DNA of 64,000 nt from Cardiocondyla obscurior (lineage: Eukaryota > Arthropoda > Insecta > Hymenoptera > Formicidae), in NCBI RefSeq assembly GCF_019399895.1, contig NC_091891.1, positions 1,054,001 through 1,118,000 on the forward strand. The letters are read 5' to 3'. This document shows, in pieces, positions 24,261 to 36,464 of the stretch. The notes beneath the pieces are model-generated. The model did not search any database. It was not told where the DNA came from and saw only the letters and a list, made by a program, of their open reading frames with translations. Made by a program: the position numbers and the translations under genes. Every line of letters starts with the position of its first letter. Position 1 is the first letter of the stretch.

Positions 24261-24584
24261 TTTTTTAAATGTGTTTCTACATATTACTGTATTAGAGCCA
24301 GGTTTTACATTAACATATAATTTAAGTGAAAAACAATATAAATGGTATTACTTCATTATCATAATTATGTCACAATGATAAAAAGATTATAGTTAACTTA
24401 ATCTTTCGCTTGTCATATATCTTTAAGGCTGTTTTAATAAAATATAACTTACAAAATAATTACAATATAAACTCAATTTTATATAAATTAAAAGAAACCA
24501 TGGGCGCGCTACGCGCGCGTTGTTTTTTTTATGAGACCTTAATTACGAACTACGAAAAAGAAAAAAAAAAATCATGCGACTCAC

Positions 24585-24628
24585 CGGTCTGCATGAGCAT
24601 CAGCGGAGTTGTGGAATTCAGCCGGTGT
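24585..24628 (-). other. exon cassette B, copy 1
   Basis: 44 nt bounded by ttacag and GTGAGT on the minus strand. Its 3' half, AACTCCGCTGATGCTCATGC…ACCG|GTGAGT, matches two plus-strand cassettes (39,382-39,418 and 63,813-63,861). It lies 126 nt downstream of cassette A copy 1. Coding status is unclear: one reading contains ATG CTC ATG CAG ACC G ending in phase 1. Confidence 0.5.
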
Positions 24629-24639
24629 CTGTAACATAA

Positions 24640-26188
24640 AGAGAAAAACATTAATGTAGACAATACAAGTATATCAGTTAAGAAAATTGTTAGGAAAAAA
24701 AAAAAAAAAAGTTTTTTTTTAAGAAAGATTTTATTTAAAAAAATTGATGCCTACCTAAAAGTTGCTCCGCCGATGCAGGATGCCCGTCCCGAGCCTGCTC
24801 CTCCTCTCAGTTTGTGTGTCGAGTCGTCCTTCCGCGCACTGGACACTCGCGAACGCGACCGATAAATTATTTGCTACAAGAATTAAATTTTCTTATTAAA
24901 CGCGCGATAGTCCATGGCACTCCCGAAAAATTTATAATACAAAGAAAAACGCCCGATTACATTGCGAAACTTCCGAAAGCGACCGACGAACCGGCTGCGG
25001 TTCGTATATTTGTACAGTTTCGGCGTGCGACACTTTATTCCTTTCATTTGTTTCCAACTGGGATGTCAGGCTGGTGCTCTCTCGACGAAAGTCTTCCTCT
25101 GGATTCTGGATCTGAAACAAAGTTATATTAGGTTAGCAAAAATGGCGAAAATTAAGCGTGCTGCGTAATTGTGACTGTTCTGTGCGAAGTATTCGCTTCA
25201 CAGACACCCTACGCGTACACGTTGTCGATCGCGAAGGTCAGTTCGCATCAGATAATATTTTTACTTACGCTAAAAGTATATTACGCACGGCAGCCGACCG
25301 GCCGGCACGTATCTACGTTTTTTTCACCGCGCGAGATGTTTACGCCGCGTGCGCGACCGACCTCTACTTTCGGTTATTACACAATCATAAAAATACAGAG
25401 ATTTTCTGGCCTCGCGTACCTACACCACGAACAAATAATCTCTCCCGAATCTATCGCGGACTGGTCGACTGAATCCCTCTTCTCGCGAGCCTGACTGTAC
25501 TTGTCGACACTTCGTTTATGGTAAAGAGACTCGAATTTGATGTACGCATATACAAGGTTTCCACTTACTTTGATCAAAAAGACGTGGTCGCTGGTATGCA
25601 CAATTACTCCAGGAAGATTGTTCATGCCAGATTATATGTTCCTGGCCCGCCGATTATGCGTAATTCTCGATATGTACGGATCAGCTGCTGCGTACGTCCG
25701 TCTCGCTCGACCGTTTGAAAAGGATAGAGAGAGAGAGAGAGAGGGAGCTCGCGCGCGGCACGTACCGCTTACCCCTCCACCCCGGCTACCTGTCCGTCTC
25801 TCCCTTCCCCTCCTCTCTCTTTCTCTCTCACCTCTACACAATTTAACGCGTTATAAAAAAATTTATATGCTGAATATTAATTGCAAATTGACCTGATACT
25901 CAATCTTAAAACCTTCTTAACAACTATAACGTTTATTCTCATTTTTTTTTTTTCTTAATACTAAAACAAGTTTTGTTCTTGATTCACACCAAGTGAGAAA
26001 GAATTAATTAGCGTCGGTTTCTTTAGACTTTTAGTTAATTTGGCAAAATTTGAAGCTCACAACGCTCATGCGGCTAATGTGGAACTTGTGGTAGTGTGCG
26101 TTGTGTGCGTGTGGTTCATCGCGCGATAATGTAACAGTTGAGAGATAGGTGGTCGAACGTTGAAAATTTATTATTTATTTTATTCGCT
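24640..26188. other. intergenic CpG-rich island between Pox meso and galla-2
   Basis: About 24,780-25,850 is GC- and CpG-rich with several overlapping open frames on both strands. None resembles a known protein, and such frames are expected in GC-rich DNA. A GA repeat lies at 25,726-25,750. The island could be a shared divergent promoter region for galla-2 (+) and the minus-strand cassettes. Confidence 0.45.
24755..24860 (-). other. exon cassette A, copy 1 (5' limit unknown)
   Basis: On the minus strand this ends GGCATCCTGCATCGGCGGAG then CAACTTTTAG before a GTAGGC donor. The last 28 nt align with cassette A copy 2 (39,020). Upstream is a CpG-rich island (about 24,780-25,850) that could be its promoter. 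I see no long open frame. Confidence 0.45.
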
Positions 26189-27047
26189 ATGATGAGCGAA
26201 AATCTGGAGAACATTAATCCAAAACTTTATAAAAAATTAGATGATCGAGAGATTACAGTCGAAGAGCAGGATGAAGATGTCTCGGATGAATTTGACTCGC
26301 GAGAGATCTTCGGTACATAACCTTAAAATATAGTATCAAATATAAAAAATTATTTACATTTATCTTACTTTGCGTATAAATCAAATATTTTAATTACTTG
26401 TGCTGGGAAATAGATATTTTGTTGGCCGTCAAACATTGAGAATCTAGCTGTCTACACAACGAATTATTAATTGTTTTAGTTATTTATTATTTGTTTAATA
26501 TTTTGCATAATATTTAAAGAATGATTACGTTAACGTTACTAATATGTTGTCCGATATTAGCTGATTAAATTAAAAAATATATTAAATATATGCTGAAACT
26601 ACATAGTATAAAAATTAATTTGCAGATATAATTAGGAATATCAATGATCCAGAGCATCCTTTAACTTTGGAAGAGTTGAATGTAGTGGAACAAAACCTTA
26701 TTGAGGTAAAATATTTTTCTGACTAATATTAATAACTTTATTACACTTGTGCAGTTGCTTAAAATTTAACATTGCAGGTTAATGATAAAAAGAATACTGT
26801 GGATGTCAAATTTACACCTACAATTCCTCATTGCAGTATGGCTACTCTGATTGGATTATCTATTCGTGTACAATTGTTACGTGCTTTACCACCTAGATTC
26901 AAAGTAAGCGTGGAAATTTCACCAGGTACTCACATTTCTGAGGCAGCAGTAAACAAACAACTGGCAGATAAAGAAAGAGTAGCTGCAGCATTAGAAAATT
27001 CCATGCTACTAGGTGTAATCAATCAGTGTTTGGCACCGAAAAATTAG
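26189..27047 (+). CDS. galla-2: galla-2 / CIAO2B (MIP18 family), cytosolic Fe-S targeting subunit
   Basis: Component of the cytosolic iron-sulfur targeting complex with MMS19 and CIAO1, delivering Fe-S clusters to nuclear and cytosolic apoproteins. Exons: 26,189-26,312, 26,626-26,705, 26,778-27,047; phases agree, 157 aa (156 if the second of two adjacent ATGs at 26,192 is used), close to human CIAO2B (163 aa). The central MIP18/DUF59 fold is clear: REIFDIIRNINDPEHPLTLE, then TPTIPHCSMATLIG with the reactive-cysteine motif PHCS, and NKQLADKERVAAALEN near the end. These residues match CIAO2B rather than CIAO2A. The ATG pair is preceded by an in-frame TTG-led stretch that is not needed. It lies upstream of HEATR1 in the same orientation, 854 bp apart. 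Confidence 0.96.
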
Positions 27048-27900
27048 CAAATTACAGTATATTCCAAGGACAATATATAAACCGATAGCTTTATATGTGG
27101 TTTTGTTCTTATAAATCAATATACATAAATACATTTATGTATACACATATTGTAAGTAGCTTATTTTAGTTTTAAAATAATGATTTTTAGAAAGGATTTA
27201 CTAAAACTGTTAGAAACCTAATACTGTAAAGCTATAAGTGAATAACGTCTTGATTTAATATAATATTTAATACAGAAATATATTGGTGCTAATAGAATTT
27301 TTTTATATGACGTATATTTAATAAGTTTATTACATATAGTTTACTATATAAATGAAAGAATATCGATAAAGTTAATACAAATTAAATAAAAATTAAATAA
27401 ACATTGTTATAAAACTACATTAGTGCAATCTAATACCGTAATAATTTACAAATCTATTTTTTTTAATCTTAAAAAAGCTATGTTAAAACGAATCGAATTT
27501 ATTGATCTCAATTTCCCGCAATGCGTCTTTTTTTTAATTTTCTTATTAAAGAGTTCTTATTTAATTTTGTACGGTCTTTATTATACGAAAAGAGTCATTT
27601 AAAAACGCGCCAATTTTACAATGTGATTCACAGTCACATATGTTGGTGCAACATGGCGAACTAGACTCAGGTTACTGAGGTTCTATTTACCGCGCACGTG
27701 GTGAACGGCAATTTTTGTACTCTTTTTAGTTAAACAATGTGATATATTAATAAAACCTTATCAGTTTTATAAAGTTGATACTGTTTTTTTTACGGGCAGA
27801 AACATAATTTCGTAAGATCGTGTTTTTAAAAGAAATCGTGTTGAATATAGTTTCCTTTAATATAAGGTTACTTTTTTACCGGTTTATTTACAGATTAACA
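27048..27900. other. intergenic spacer, galla-2 to HEATR1
   Basis: AT-rich, no coding exon. The HEATR1 promoter and 5' UTR presumably occupy about 27,600-27,900, where the sequence is more GC-balanced around 27,640-27,715. Confidence 0.5.
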
Positions 27901-30900
27901 ATGGCAACGTCATTAGCAGCACAGCTTAAAAAATTGAGAACTCCACAGACAAATTTATTGCTGCAGGATAAAAAGCGTCCCAGCTTGTTGTTCGATCCAA
28001 AAGAAGCTGCGAATTTCGACAGAGATACCGTATTGAGTATAGGTTAGTATTGTTTCACTAATAAATCAATATTTATGCATTTTTAATAAAATTAGATCGC
28101 TAATATCGTTTATTTCTTGTTTCTTTGTTATTTTATTATTATTATTATTTTATATTGCTTTAATTATTTTGACAAACATAAATTATACTTAATTTTCTAC
28201 TTGCTAAAGTTTTAATAAAAAAAAAAAGATATTAATTTAAGAAGAAAAATTGTATAACATTTACAAAAAAAATTTTGTTATTTTTAATTATATTTATTTG
28301 TTTTTAGGTCAGAGTGGTTTGGAAGAATTACAGAAACTCTCAATGGTAAAAAATGTTTCTCCTTTTGATGATTTTCAAACTACATTATTTGCCCAGAGCT
28401 CTATAAATTTTGAAAGGGCTGTTCAAGATGCTAATGTTAACAAGAAACTGGATGAAGAGATAACAAAATTTTTATTATTAGCAACTCCCTACTTTTTATT
28501 ATCTACCTGCCACAAAGCTTTGGAGTGGCTTGTGTTTAGATACCATATTCATCAATACAATCGAGAACAATTTATTCTTTTGATTTTGCCATACCATGAA
28601 ACTCGTATGTTTGTTAGGTATGAAAAATATAACTATATTTGTGCTTAAAATTTTATTAGATATAATTTTTATTAACACATGTATTTTTAATATAATTAAT
28701 TTAAATTAAAAAAATTTTTTTTTTAAGGGCTTTGCAACTGATAGACTTATCAGATGAGAGTGATAAATGGCATTGGCTGGAACCTATGCAAAAACGAGGT
28801 GTAATACTTCCTACAGGAATATTTATTAAGCATTTAATTTCGGATAAGGGACTTTTAAAAACAATATGCACTCATGTAACATTTGCTACAAAAACTTATT
28901 CTGAACAGGCATCTTGTCTAACTACCTTGTATGCTTTTTACACTACTGCAATGCTGGGTGTAATTGAATTGGGATCTATTACAGAAGTTCACGTAAATTA
29001 TTTATTGCCAACTCTTCTTCAAGGTTTGAAAAGTTCCATTCTTGATTTTGCTGCCAGTAGCTATATGATTATTGCAAAATTGACATCAAAGGTAAATTTT
29101 TTTATTTTTATATATTTATTTTTTAATTATTTCTATTTTGTATGAATAACATTAATTTTACAATAATTATAAAAGTAATTTATTTTATAGTTTTTTAATA
29201 AAATAAAATAAAAATAAATTGGTAAAAATATTAAAATTATATAAACTTGTTTTAAATATTGTAATAAATTATAGGTGAAACTAAACGATGATACTATGGA
29301 GACTCTGTTGTTAATGACATTTAAAAAGACGTCTTTACCACAAGAAGCTACTACGTTATTACTTTATCTTTATCAATCTCCAGTTAATCGATTGACGGTT
29401 GTACCACAAAGTTTAGTTTTCCAATTGTCGGAATTACCTTGGTTTGTTGAGACAGTTACCAAGATTAATTCATTGGATATTAATGCATCGCGATTTATTA
29501 CGCCTTTTCTACAAGTGGCTTGTCAGCTTGTCGCTGAGAATCCTGAAGGCACAATCGATGTGCAAAATATGATTGGCAATGTGTTAGACCACATTAAACT
29601 CGATAATGATGCAGTGGATACTATTTTATCTACTCTAATAACTTGCGAGTTCTCCAAGAATGAAACTTCTAAGATGGCAAAAGACTTTTTAGCGAGATTT
29701 TATCAGAGTTTCGAGCGTAGCTATCCAGAGAATTTCGATTTATATTTAAAGAAATTAATGAAGCAAGGCGAGCACGATGAAAAATCTAAACAGGCGTTAC
29801 ATCTTCTCACTTCATGGCCTTTCGGTGCCAAGGATACGCAAGAATCCATTGAAATTCTTAATAAATTAACGCACATTAGCGCTGCGCAACGAATTATTGC
29901 TCTGAAAATTCTTGCCAAAAACAACATAGACGTACCTGAGAGTTTTCGCGCTATAATGACGAGCTCTCTTCAAGCTAGATTCTACGACAGTGATGTGAAT
30001 GTCGTGAAGACTTTGTTATCTTTTCCAACGAAAAAATTGATTAGTTTGTTACCTGCAGACACTTTAGTAGATGAATTATTAATTCTATTATCGACGTGTC
30101 ACATATCATCAAGAAAAGTGTTAGCCAAGACAGCTTTAAAAATACTTTTAGAACTCTGCGAAGAGAGCGACGATACCAATGTTTTCATTACAGCTTTACC
30201 ATACTTGTTTCCAGCTACGGACGATGATGTTGAAGTTGCAATGGAAGTTCTTCATTCGAACTTTGCTAAAAATAATAGATATATGCAGCACGTAATAGAG
30301 GATATTAATAAATCCAAATTGAACGCTGAAGCAGTGTCTTCTGCTGCTTTTCACAACATCTTAAATCATCTACTACTACCACCTACGGAGAGTATACTGA
30401 CTTCTATGCGGTTACAAATGCCGCACGGTGATGCAGCATCTCTATTCTTTAACATGATCCTACTAGGCTCGGTTTGCAGAGTACCCGTAGGTTCAATGTC
30501 GACTAAAACTGCACGAGATGTCATTGAAATTGCCACGAAGATGATAAAAACATATTCGCGCGTTAAATTACTGCGCAATTGCAACAATATTACCGGTCAT
30601 AATATTCAAATGGCTTTGAGGCTTACATCCGAGGGAATTCTGCCACTTCAAGTAGGTACTTACGTTCTTGAAATGGTACACAGGCGGCTGAACATTAAAT
30701 TTGAACCAAAACTCGATTTCGATAATAATGCGGAACGAAGCAATTTGATCTTGCGACTTTTAGAGATGTTTATCGAAGGTATGGACAATCGACACTGGCG
30801 AAAACACTATTCTAGATGTCTACAAATTTTCTTCCAGTTGCACTTTGCTACGGTGAAAGATCTCATCTGCTTTCTTGCGCAGTTTTACGCAAAACCCGTC

Positions 30901-33900
30901 AAGATACAAACGTCATATCATTGTTTGAAAATTTCTTTATTACTGCTAAATCAATGCAAATCCGTTCAATGGGCGTTTCAAGATCAAGATTTTGTAACTA
31001 ATTTATTGCTTGCGTTGACAAGACGAAACAATGAATGCAGAACAGTAGCAGTAGAAATTTTGAAAAAGCTAACGCAAACTTTTGGCCTCAACGCAGAGCC
31101 GTTTTTTGTGCTACTGCAAAAACTGGCGACAGTGAGTGCAGAGATCTGCAATGACTTTGAACATCTTGCATTAAGCTTATATTTTTTCCTTTCTCCAGAT
31201 CCGCATGTATCTCGTCAAATGAAAGAACACAAAAAGTTGCAGCAGGCGCAAAAATTATTATTTAATGTAGTAACGCAGGAAAATGAAGCATCAAAGATTC
31301 CTCTGAATCGCCGATCACAACTTCTTGATATTCTGGTGAATGTTAACAGTACCGAAATTCTTCAGCAACTAGCTCCTATAGGTTTGGAACTTTTACAAAA
31401 GCTGACGGAGGAACCAAAAAATCGATCTGCTGGCAACGCTTTACGAAATATACTGGAACGTTTTACTATAAACACAGTTGACTCTTTAAAAGATGAAAAA
31501 GTGTGGTCGCTCTTTCAGACATGCATTCTAATACACGAGCCTTGTGCGGTTTTGGATAATGGCGATCAAACTTCGCCAAGCATTATCGTGCTAAAAAGGA
31601 TTGGTGCGATCTTCGATATGCTATCTCATGATTTGCAGACGAGCATTTTATCTAAAGTGCTGGATGTAATGATCGATTGCGAAATCAACGATGTAGTCTC
31701 CGTCGCGGGTAAGATAATTCGTTGCATGTGCATGGACGCAACAATTCTGATCTCAGAATTGGAACACATGAAATTGAGTGGTCAAATTCAGGAGGAAACA
31801 GTAGACTCGGAGATGGCATCAAACGCGAGAAAGCGAAAGAAACGGCAAAGCCAAATTCAACTGGCGCACCCGGCGATGGTCCACAGCCGAGCATGGAAGC
31901 GCGGCGTTGTTTTGTTGGAGTTTGCAGAACGTGCCAACAACATCAAACGTGAAGAACTACTTTATAGTATATTGTTTGACTTATTGAACGTTTGTCTGAG
32001 TTTAGAGGAACAAAGTCCAGTTGAGTACACCAATCAGTTGCTTTTCTCGACAATCTATCGAATGATGAAAAAAGGTTTGCCAGTGCGGGATGTCGGTTTG
32101 CAAATTACGCTTATTGTTAAATGCATCAGAACGTCGCGCAATCCGCAAACGCATTATCACGCACTGCTGGTGTTGGTTGAATTCTTGAAAAATATGAACG
32201 TGCATCGCGCTCTCTTCAACCTTATGCCAATTTTTACATTTATGGGTAGCACGATTGTGCGTCAAGATGACGCTTATTCTATTCAGATCATCTCCAAGAC
32301 TCTCGACACGGTGGTGCCAATTATAAATGCGGCCGATGATGTGACGCAGGCCTGCGAATTGCTGAGAACTTTTATCGTTTCGTTACCTCACATACCTGAG
32401 CACAGGCGAATGCCGCTTTTTACCAAATTACTACAATTGCTTGACAAACATTTGCATTTATATTATTTGCTGACTTTTGAAAGCCACGTAACAAAGAACG
32501 CAAGTCAAAAGACAGGACATCCCACCCAATGGCTGGATTTCGCTTTACAAGTGTCTCGAGAATTCTCGCCGCATCGATTGCTTGAGGTAAATTTTTAATA
32601 ATTATTTTAATTGGGGATTTGAGATAATAAGCATTTTTTATACAATTTCAATAATTAAATGTTTTAATAATAATGCTCTCCTATTTTTTTTATAATTTAA
32701 TTAGAAATATAACTAATAACTTTTCCAATTTTTGGTTTAGATTTGCACGAAGGTAATCACATTTATTAAGAGTTTGCCGATCGATATTGAAGAAGAGCAA
32801 GGCAGAAAAGAGGCGATGAAATTCCAGTACAAATATATTTACGATGTGACTAAGTCTACGCCGAAAAATCTTAGGCACTACAAACTAACGGCTGTACAAT
32901 TTCTTAGCAATCTTCTATCTTCCGAAGATTTCATCAATCGCGTGGCAGTGCTGAGTCAAAACGAAGCGGATAATATGAATCAGTATTGTGATCATTTGAT
33001 GATCGAATTAATTATATTAATACAGATTATTTCAAAAACCGCTGATCAACATTTAAATAAACCAAGTGCCAAGTATTGGAAAGTGTTACTACATCATTTG
33101 TACGACGTCTTGGATTTGGTGAACAATCTGTTGCCGAATACTTTGTTCTTGCAAAGCATAAAGAATCTATTAAAGCATGAATTATTACCGGTGAAGAGAA
33201 AAGCTCTAGAACTGCTAAATGCAAGACTGCTCCAGAAAAAATTCAATGAAGATGTTCATGCAGATCTTCTAAATTTGATCGAACCTTTGACGGATTTCTT
33301 GGAAGTAAAAATTGAAAATCAGGAACAAGAGATCGTACAACAAACAGTTCTAATATCTTTGAAACTGCTAGCGAAGTTACTGGCCACTGATCGTCCTGCT
33401 GTTTTTAGACCGGTACGTATACTTATTTAAATAAATAATTATTATAATGTTGGACTGTCGCTCGCAAGTTACGCACACGTCCGGTAATTCCTTCGAAAGA
33501 CTCCGCGTTCACGCACTCACTCGCGGTCGGAAAGGAATCGTGTAAACTTTTTATAAACGAAACCGACTTTATTATTTGGAACAGTACACAGAACATTAAG
33601 ACACGTTTATTCGCGTTAACAACTTTATTAATATTATTTATATTAATATTAACAACTATTAATATTATTTATATTAATAATTATTTACAGATTTTGGATA
33701 TAACGACAGAATTGTTGAAATCGAAGAATGGCCCGGTATTAGGCAGTGCAGCATTGTGCGTAGCAGAATTGTGCAGCTCAATGCGAACGCATGCCTTGTA
33801 CTCGTTAAATAAATTTGTGCCAGCAATTTTAAAATTGCTAAAAACTCATTGCCATCAGAATGTTCCGGATGTAATAGTCATCAGCATCGTAAGTGCTTTG

Positions 33901-35516
33901 CAGAAAATAGTGGAGTCTTTAGGAAATTTTTTATCGCTTTACTTGGACCGACTTTTGTCTGAATTGACGATTCTTAGCTCGCAGTATACCAACACGGAAC
34001 ATCCTAAGGTATTTATAATATTATTCCAACCAAAAATTCTAATATTATGTCTTGCTTTAAATTCTTTGGTGGAAAATTTTTTTTTAATTATTTGATTATA
34101 TTTTTACAGGCCAGTATTGTTTTATCGCGGTTGAAAGCAACAACGCAAAAATTATCAAGTTGTATACCGCTGCGAGTATTACTACCAGCAGTTAATGAAA
34201 CTTATGAAATGCTATTAAATAAGAAATCTTATAAATGTATACCGTCATTGATGAACGTGCTAGCTGAGTCCTTTGACAGCGTGCCTCCTGCAGAGCTGAA
34301 AGTAGAAGTCGACAATCTTGCCAACTTTTTCCTCGAGGTTCTTCAATTCCGCGAAAGAGTTGAGGATGGTGTAAATATGGATAACAACACGCAAGTTACC
34401 TTAAAAGACATCGTCTCAGTCGAGGAGAGCGCCAGTGATGCTTTGATAGCATTACTTTTGAAGTTAAGCGAAGTAACATTTAGGCCGTTGTATGATAAAC
34501 TCTATGGATGGGCAGCGAATGACACGCTGCATAAACAGAGAAATATAACGTTCTACAGGTATGAACAATATTAAATCAATTAACTTTTATTATGTTATTT
34601 AATCTTTTTTTTATTTTTTCAATTTTAGGCTGTCCGCGAATATAGCAGAGTGCTTGAAGTCTTTGTTTGTTTTGTTTGCCGGGCTGTTTTTGAAGCATGC
34701 GGCATCATTGTTGAGCAGCAACAATATGTTTGTGACGGACACTCCACAGGAATTGACACTTCCCGATGAATCTAGCAGAATTGAGTTGATAGAGGCGATT
34801 TTACTGACCCTTCACCGAGTATTCGGTTACGATGTGCACAACTTTGTCAGTCAGGATCGATTTGAAATTCTCATGCAACCGATAGTAGATCAGGTGGAAA
34901 ACACAATGGGCACGAAGGAAGAATACGAGAATCGAGCTAGCCGGCTTATCGTACCTTGCATAGCTTCTTTCGCCAGCGCCATTTCCGACGACTCGTTACA
35001 CAAACAACTGGTTTACCAAACTTTGTTGAAGACGAGACATGCAAAACCTTACGTCAGAAGCACCGCATTGAACGCACTGGTAACATCGAATTAATTCAGT
35101 TTAATTTAGATAATGTAAAAAGTTGTATAATGGAATGGTATTTTTGTTTTATAATATTCAGTAATTGACAAAATATATGCAAGTAACGTAGTAAGTTTAT
35201 AATAATCACAAGTAAAATATATTGAAGGATTGAAAGTTTCGTTAAAAAATATTTTTTAACAATTGACAAAGGAATTAAAATGAAACTTTTAAAAATTAAT
35301 ATTTTTTACTTTCTGACAATGTATTATATTGACAATGTATTATAGGTGGAAATTGTAAGAAAACTTGGCGAAGATTTTATGCCGTTATTGCCTGAAACGG
35401 TGCCATTCCTAGCAGAGATGTTGGAAGACGAAGACGAAGCTACGGAGAAATGTGCCCAGAATGCGGTTCGCACCCTAGAAGAGATCTTAGGAGAACCTTT
35501 ACAGAAATATTTTTAA
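27901..35516 (+). CDS. HEATR1: HEATR1 / Utp10, U3 snoRNP (t-UTP) protein, 9 exons, 2,062 aa
   Basis: Nucleolar HEAT-repeat scaffold of the t-UTP subcomplex, needed for rRNA transcription and early 18S processing; the fly orthologue is l(2)k09022. Exons: 27,901-28,042, 28,308-28,617, 28,728-29,091, 29,275-32,586, 32,741-33,412, 33,691-34,008, 34,110-34,558, 34,629-35,079, 35,346-35,516; every phase joins and the sum is 2,063 codons (human 2,144 aa). Diagnostic stretches: SLLFDPKEAANFDRDT near the N-terminus, LPYHETRMFVR, IFTFMGSTIVRQDDAYS in the giant exon 4, LSEVTFRPLYDKL in the BP28CT-type C-terminal region, and the terminal LGEPLQKYF shared with vertebrates. The body is almost entirely helical-repeat in character. 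The ATG at 27,901 has a good context and aligns with the human start. Intron 5 has an unusual GC-rich core. Confidence 0.97.
33448..33685. repeat. atypical GC-rich and tandem-repeat insert in HEATR1 intron 5
   Basis: Most HEATR1 introns are short and AT-rich; this 278-nt one has a GC-rich core (33,448-33,610) with facing blocks ATTCCTTCGAAAG and GGAAAGGAAT. It is followed by two near-identical 33-bp units of AACAACT…ATTAATATTATTTATATTAAT. It may be a remnant of a mobile element; no clear termini were found. Confidence 0.35.
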
Positions 35517-36464
35517 ACTTCAAAAATTAATTAGTTTATAAATATGTAAATAGAATTAGTTTTTTTTTTCATGGAGATACTAGGCACTTACGTAGTAATC
35601 TCTAATTTTAAATAATTAAATAATAAATCGTGAAATATTGAAAGCAAAAAGAAATCTGAATAATCGTTCAAAATCTGTTAGCAATTATTTGAAGAACTGT
35701 CTTTAAACGATCAAGTTTTATATAAAATCTTCAAGACTTATTACGAAAAAAACATTGATTTATTTTTAACTTATCTATAATCTTGGACGAAGTAAAGAAT
35801 ATATTATTTCCTTACATTATAATACAGAGTAACGTAAATATGCGTATGCGTGACAATATAGGCTCGTGAGTTATATGGCTTTGAAACAATACAGTCCATT
35901 TATATTTAAAACGCTTTCATGAGACACCGAGTCTTATTTTGGCAGCGTATTTTGTAAGCTCAACTATATTTGAACATTGTTTCTCGAACTAAATTCTAGC
36001 AAATGCCGTATGTATATTTAAGAATACATTTGCTACCAACAATGAAATGGCAATTAATCAAATACATTTCATAAATATGCAAGAAAAATATGCAGGCTTT
36101 CATATTATCTGCATGTTTTTAGTTTAAGCGTAGCGCCGTTCGACTGTAAATATCATTTTTTTCGAATTAATGCAGATATACGAGAGAAAAATCTTTAAAT
36201 TCAGGTAGTCATGTTCTGCGTCATTAGTGTACCAAAACAGCACGCACACAATTTCGAATGTTGCGAAAGAGACGTGTCTCTTTTAGCTTTTATAACACGA
36301 CCGCAGGCTTCTCAGTTAATTACACGGGATCATCGCAAGAGTTTTGGAGCCTTCGGGGAAAGGTGTTGCGGTATCTTAGCGATGGTCTCCAAACTCCACG
36401 TGGACACCGGCGATTTTTTGTCGGTATCGATGGCCATGTGTGCGATTAATCCAGACCCCTGGAG
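35517..36464. other. convergent 3' region of HEATR1 (+) and the lectin/CUB/CCP gene (-)
   Basis: 948 bp between the two stop codons. AATAAA on the plus strand at 35,622-35,627 suits HEATR1; TTTATT at 35,759-35,764 is a minus-strand AATAAA about 700 nt past the other gene's stop. No coding signal. Confidence 0.5.

Noticed and set aside
24814..25896. Overlapping 60-119 aa frames on both strands in the 25-kb CpG island
   Set aside because: Stop codons are rare in GC-rich DNA; no domain, splice logic or codon pattern supports coding.
29721..32265. Several 60-90 aa frames inside HEATR1 exon 4 on both strands
   Set aside because: They are shadows of a 3.3-kb uninterrupted coding exon with clear homology in the main frame.
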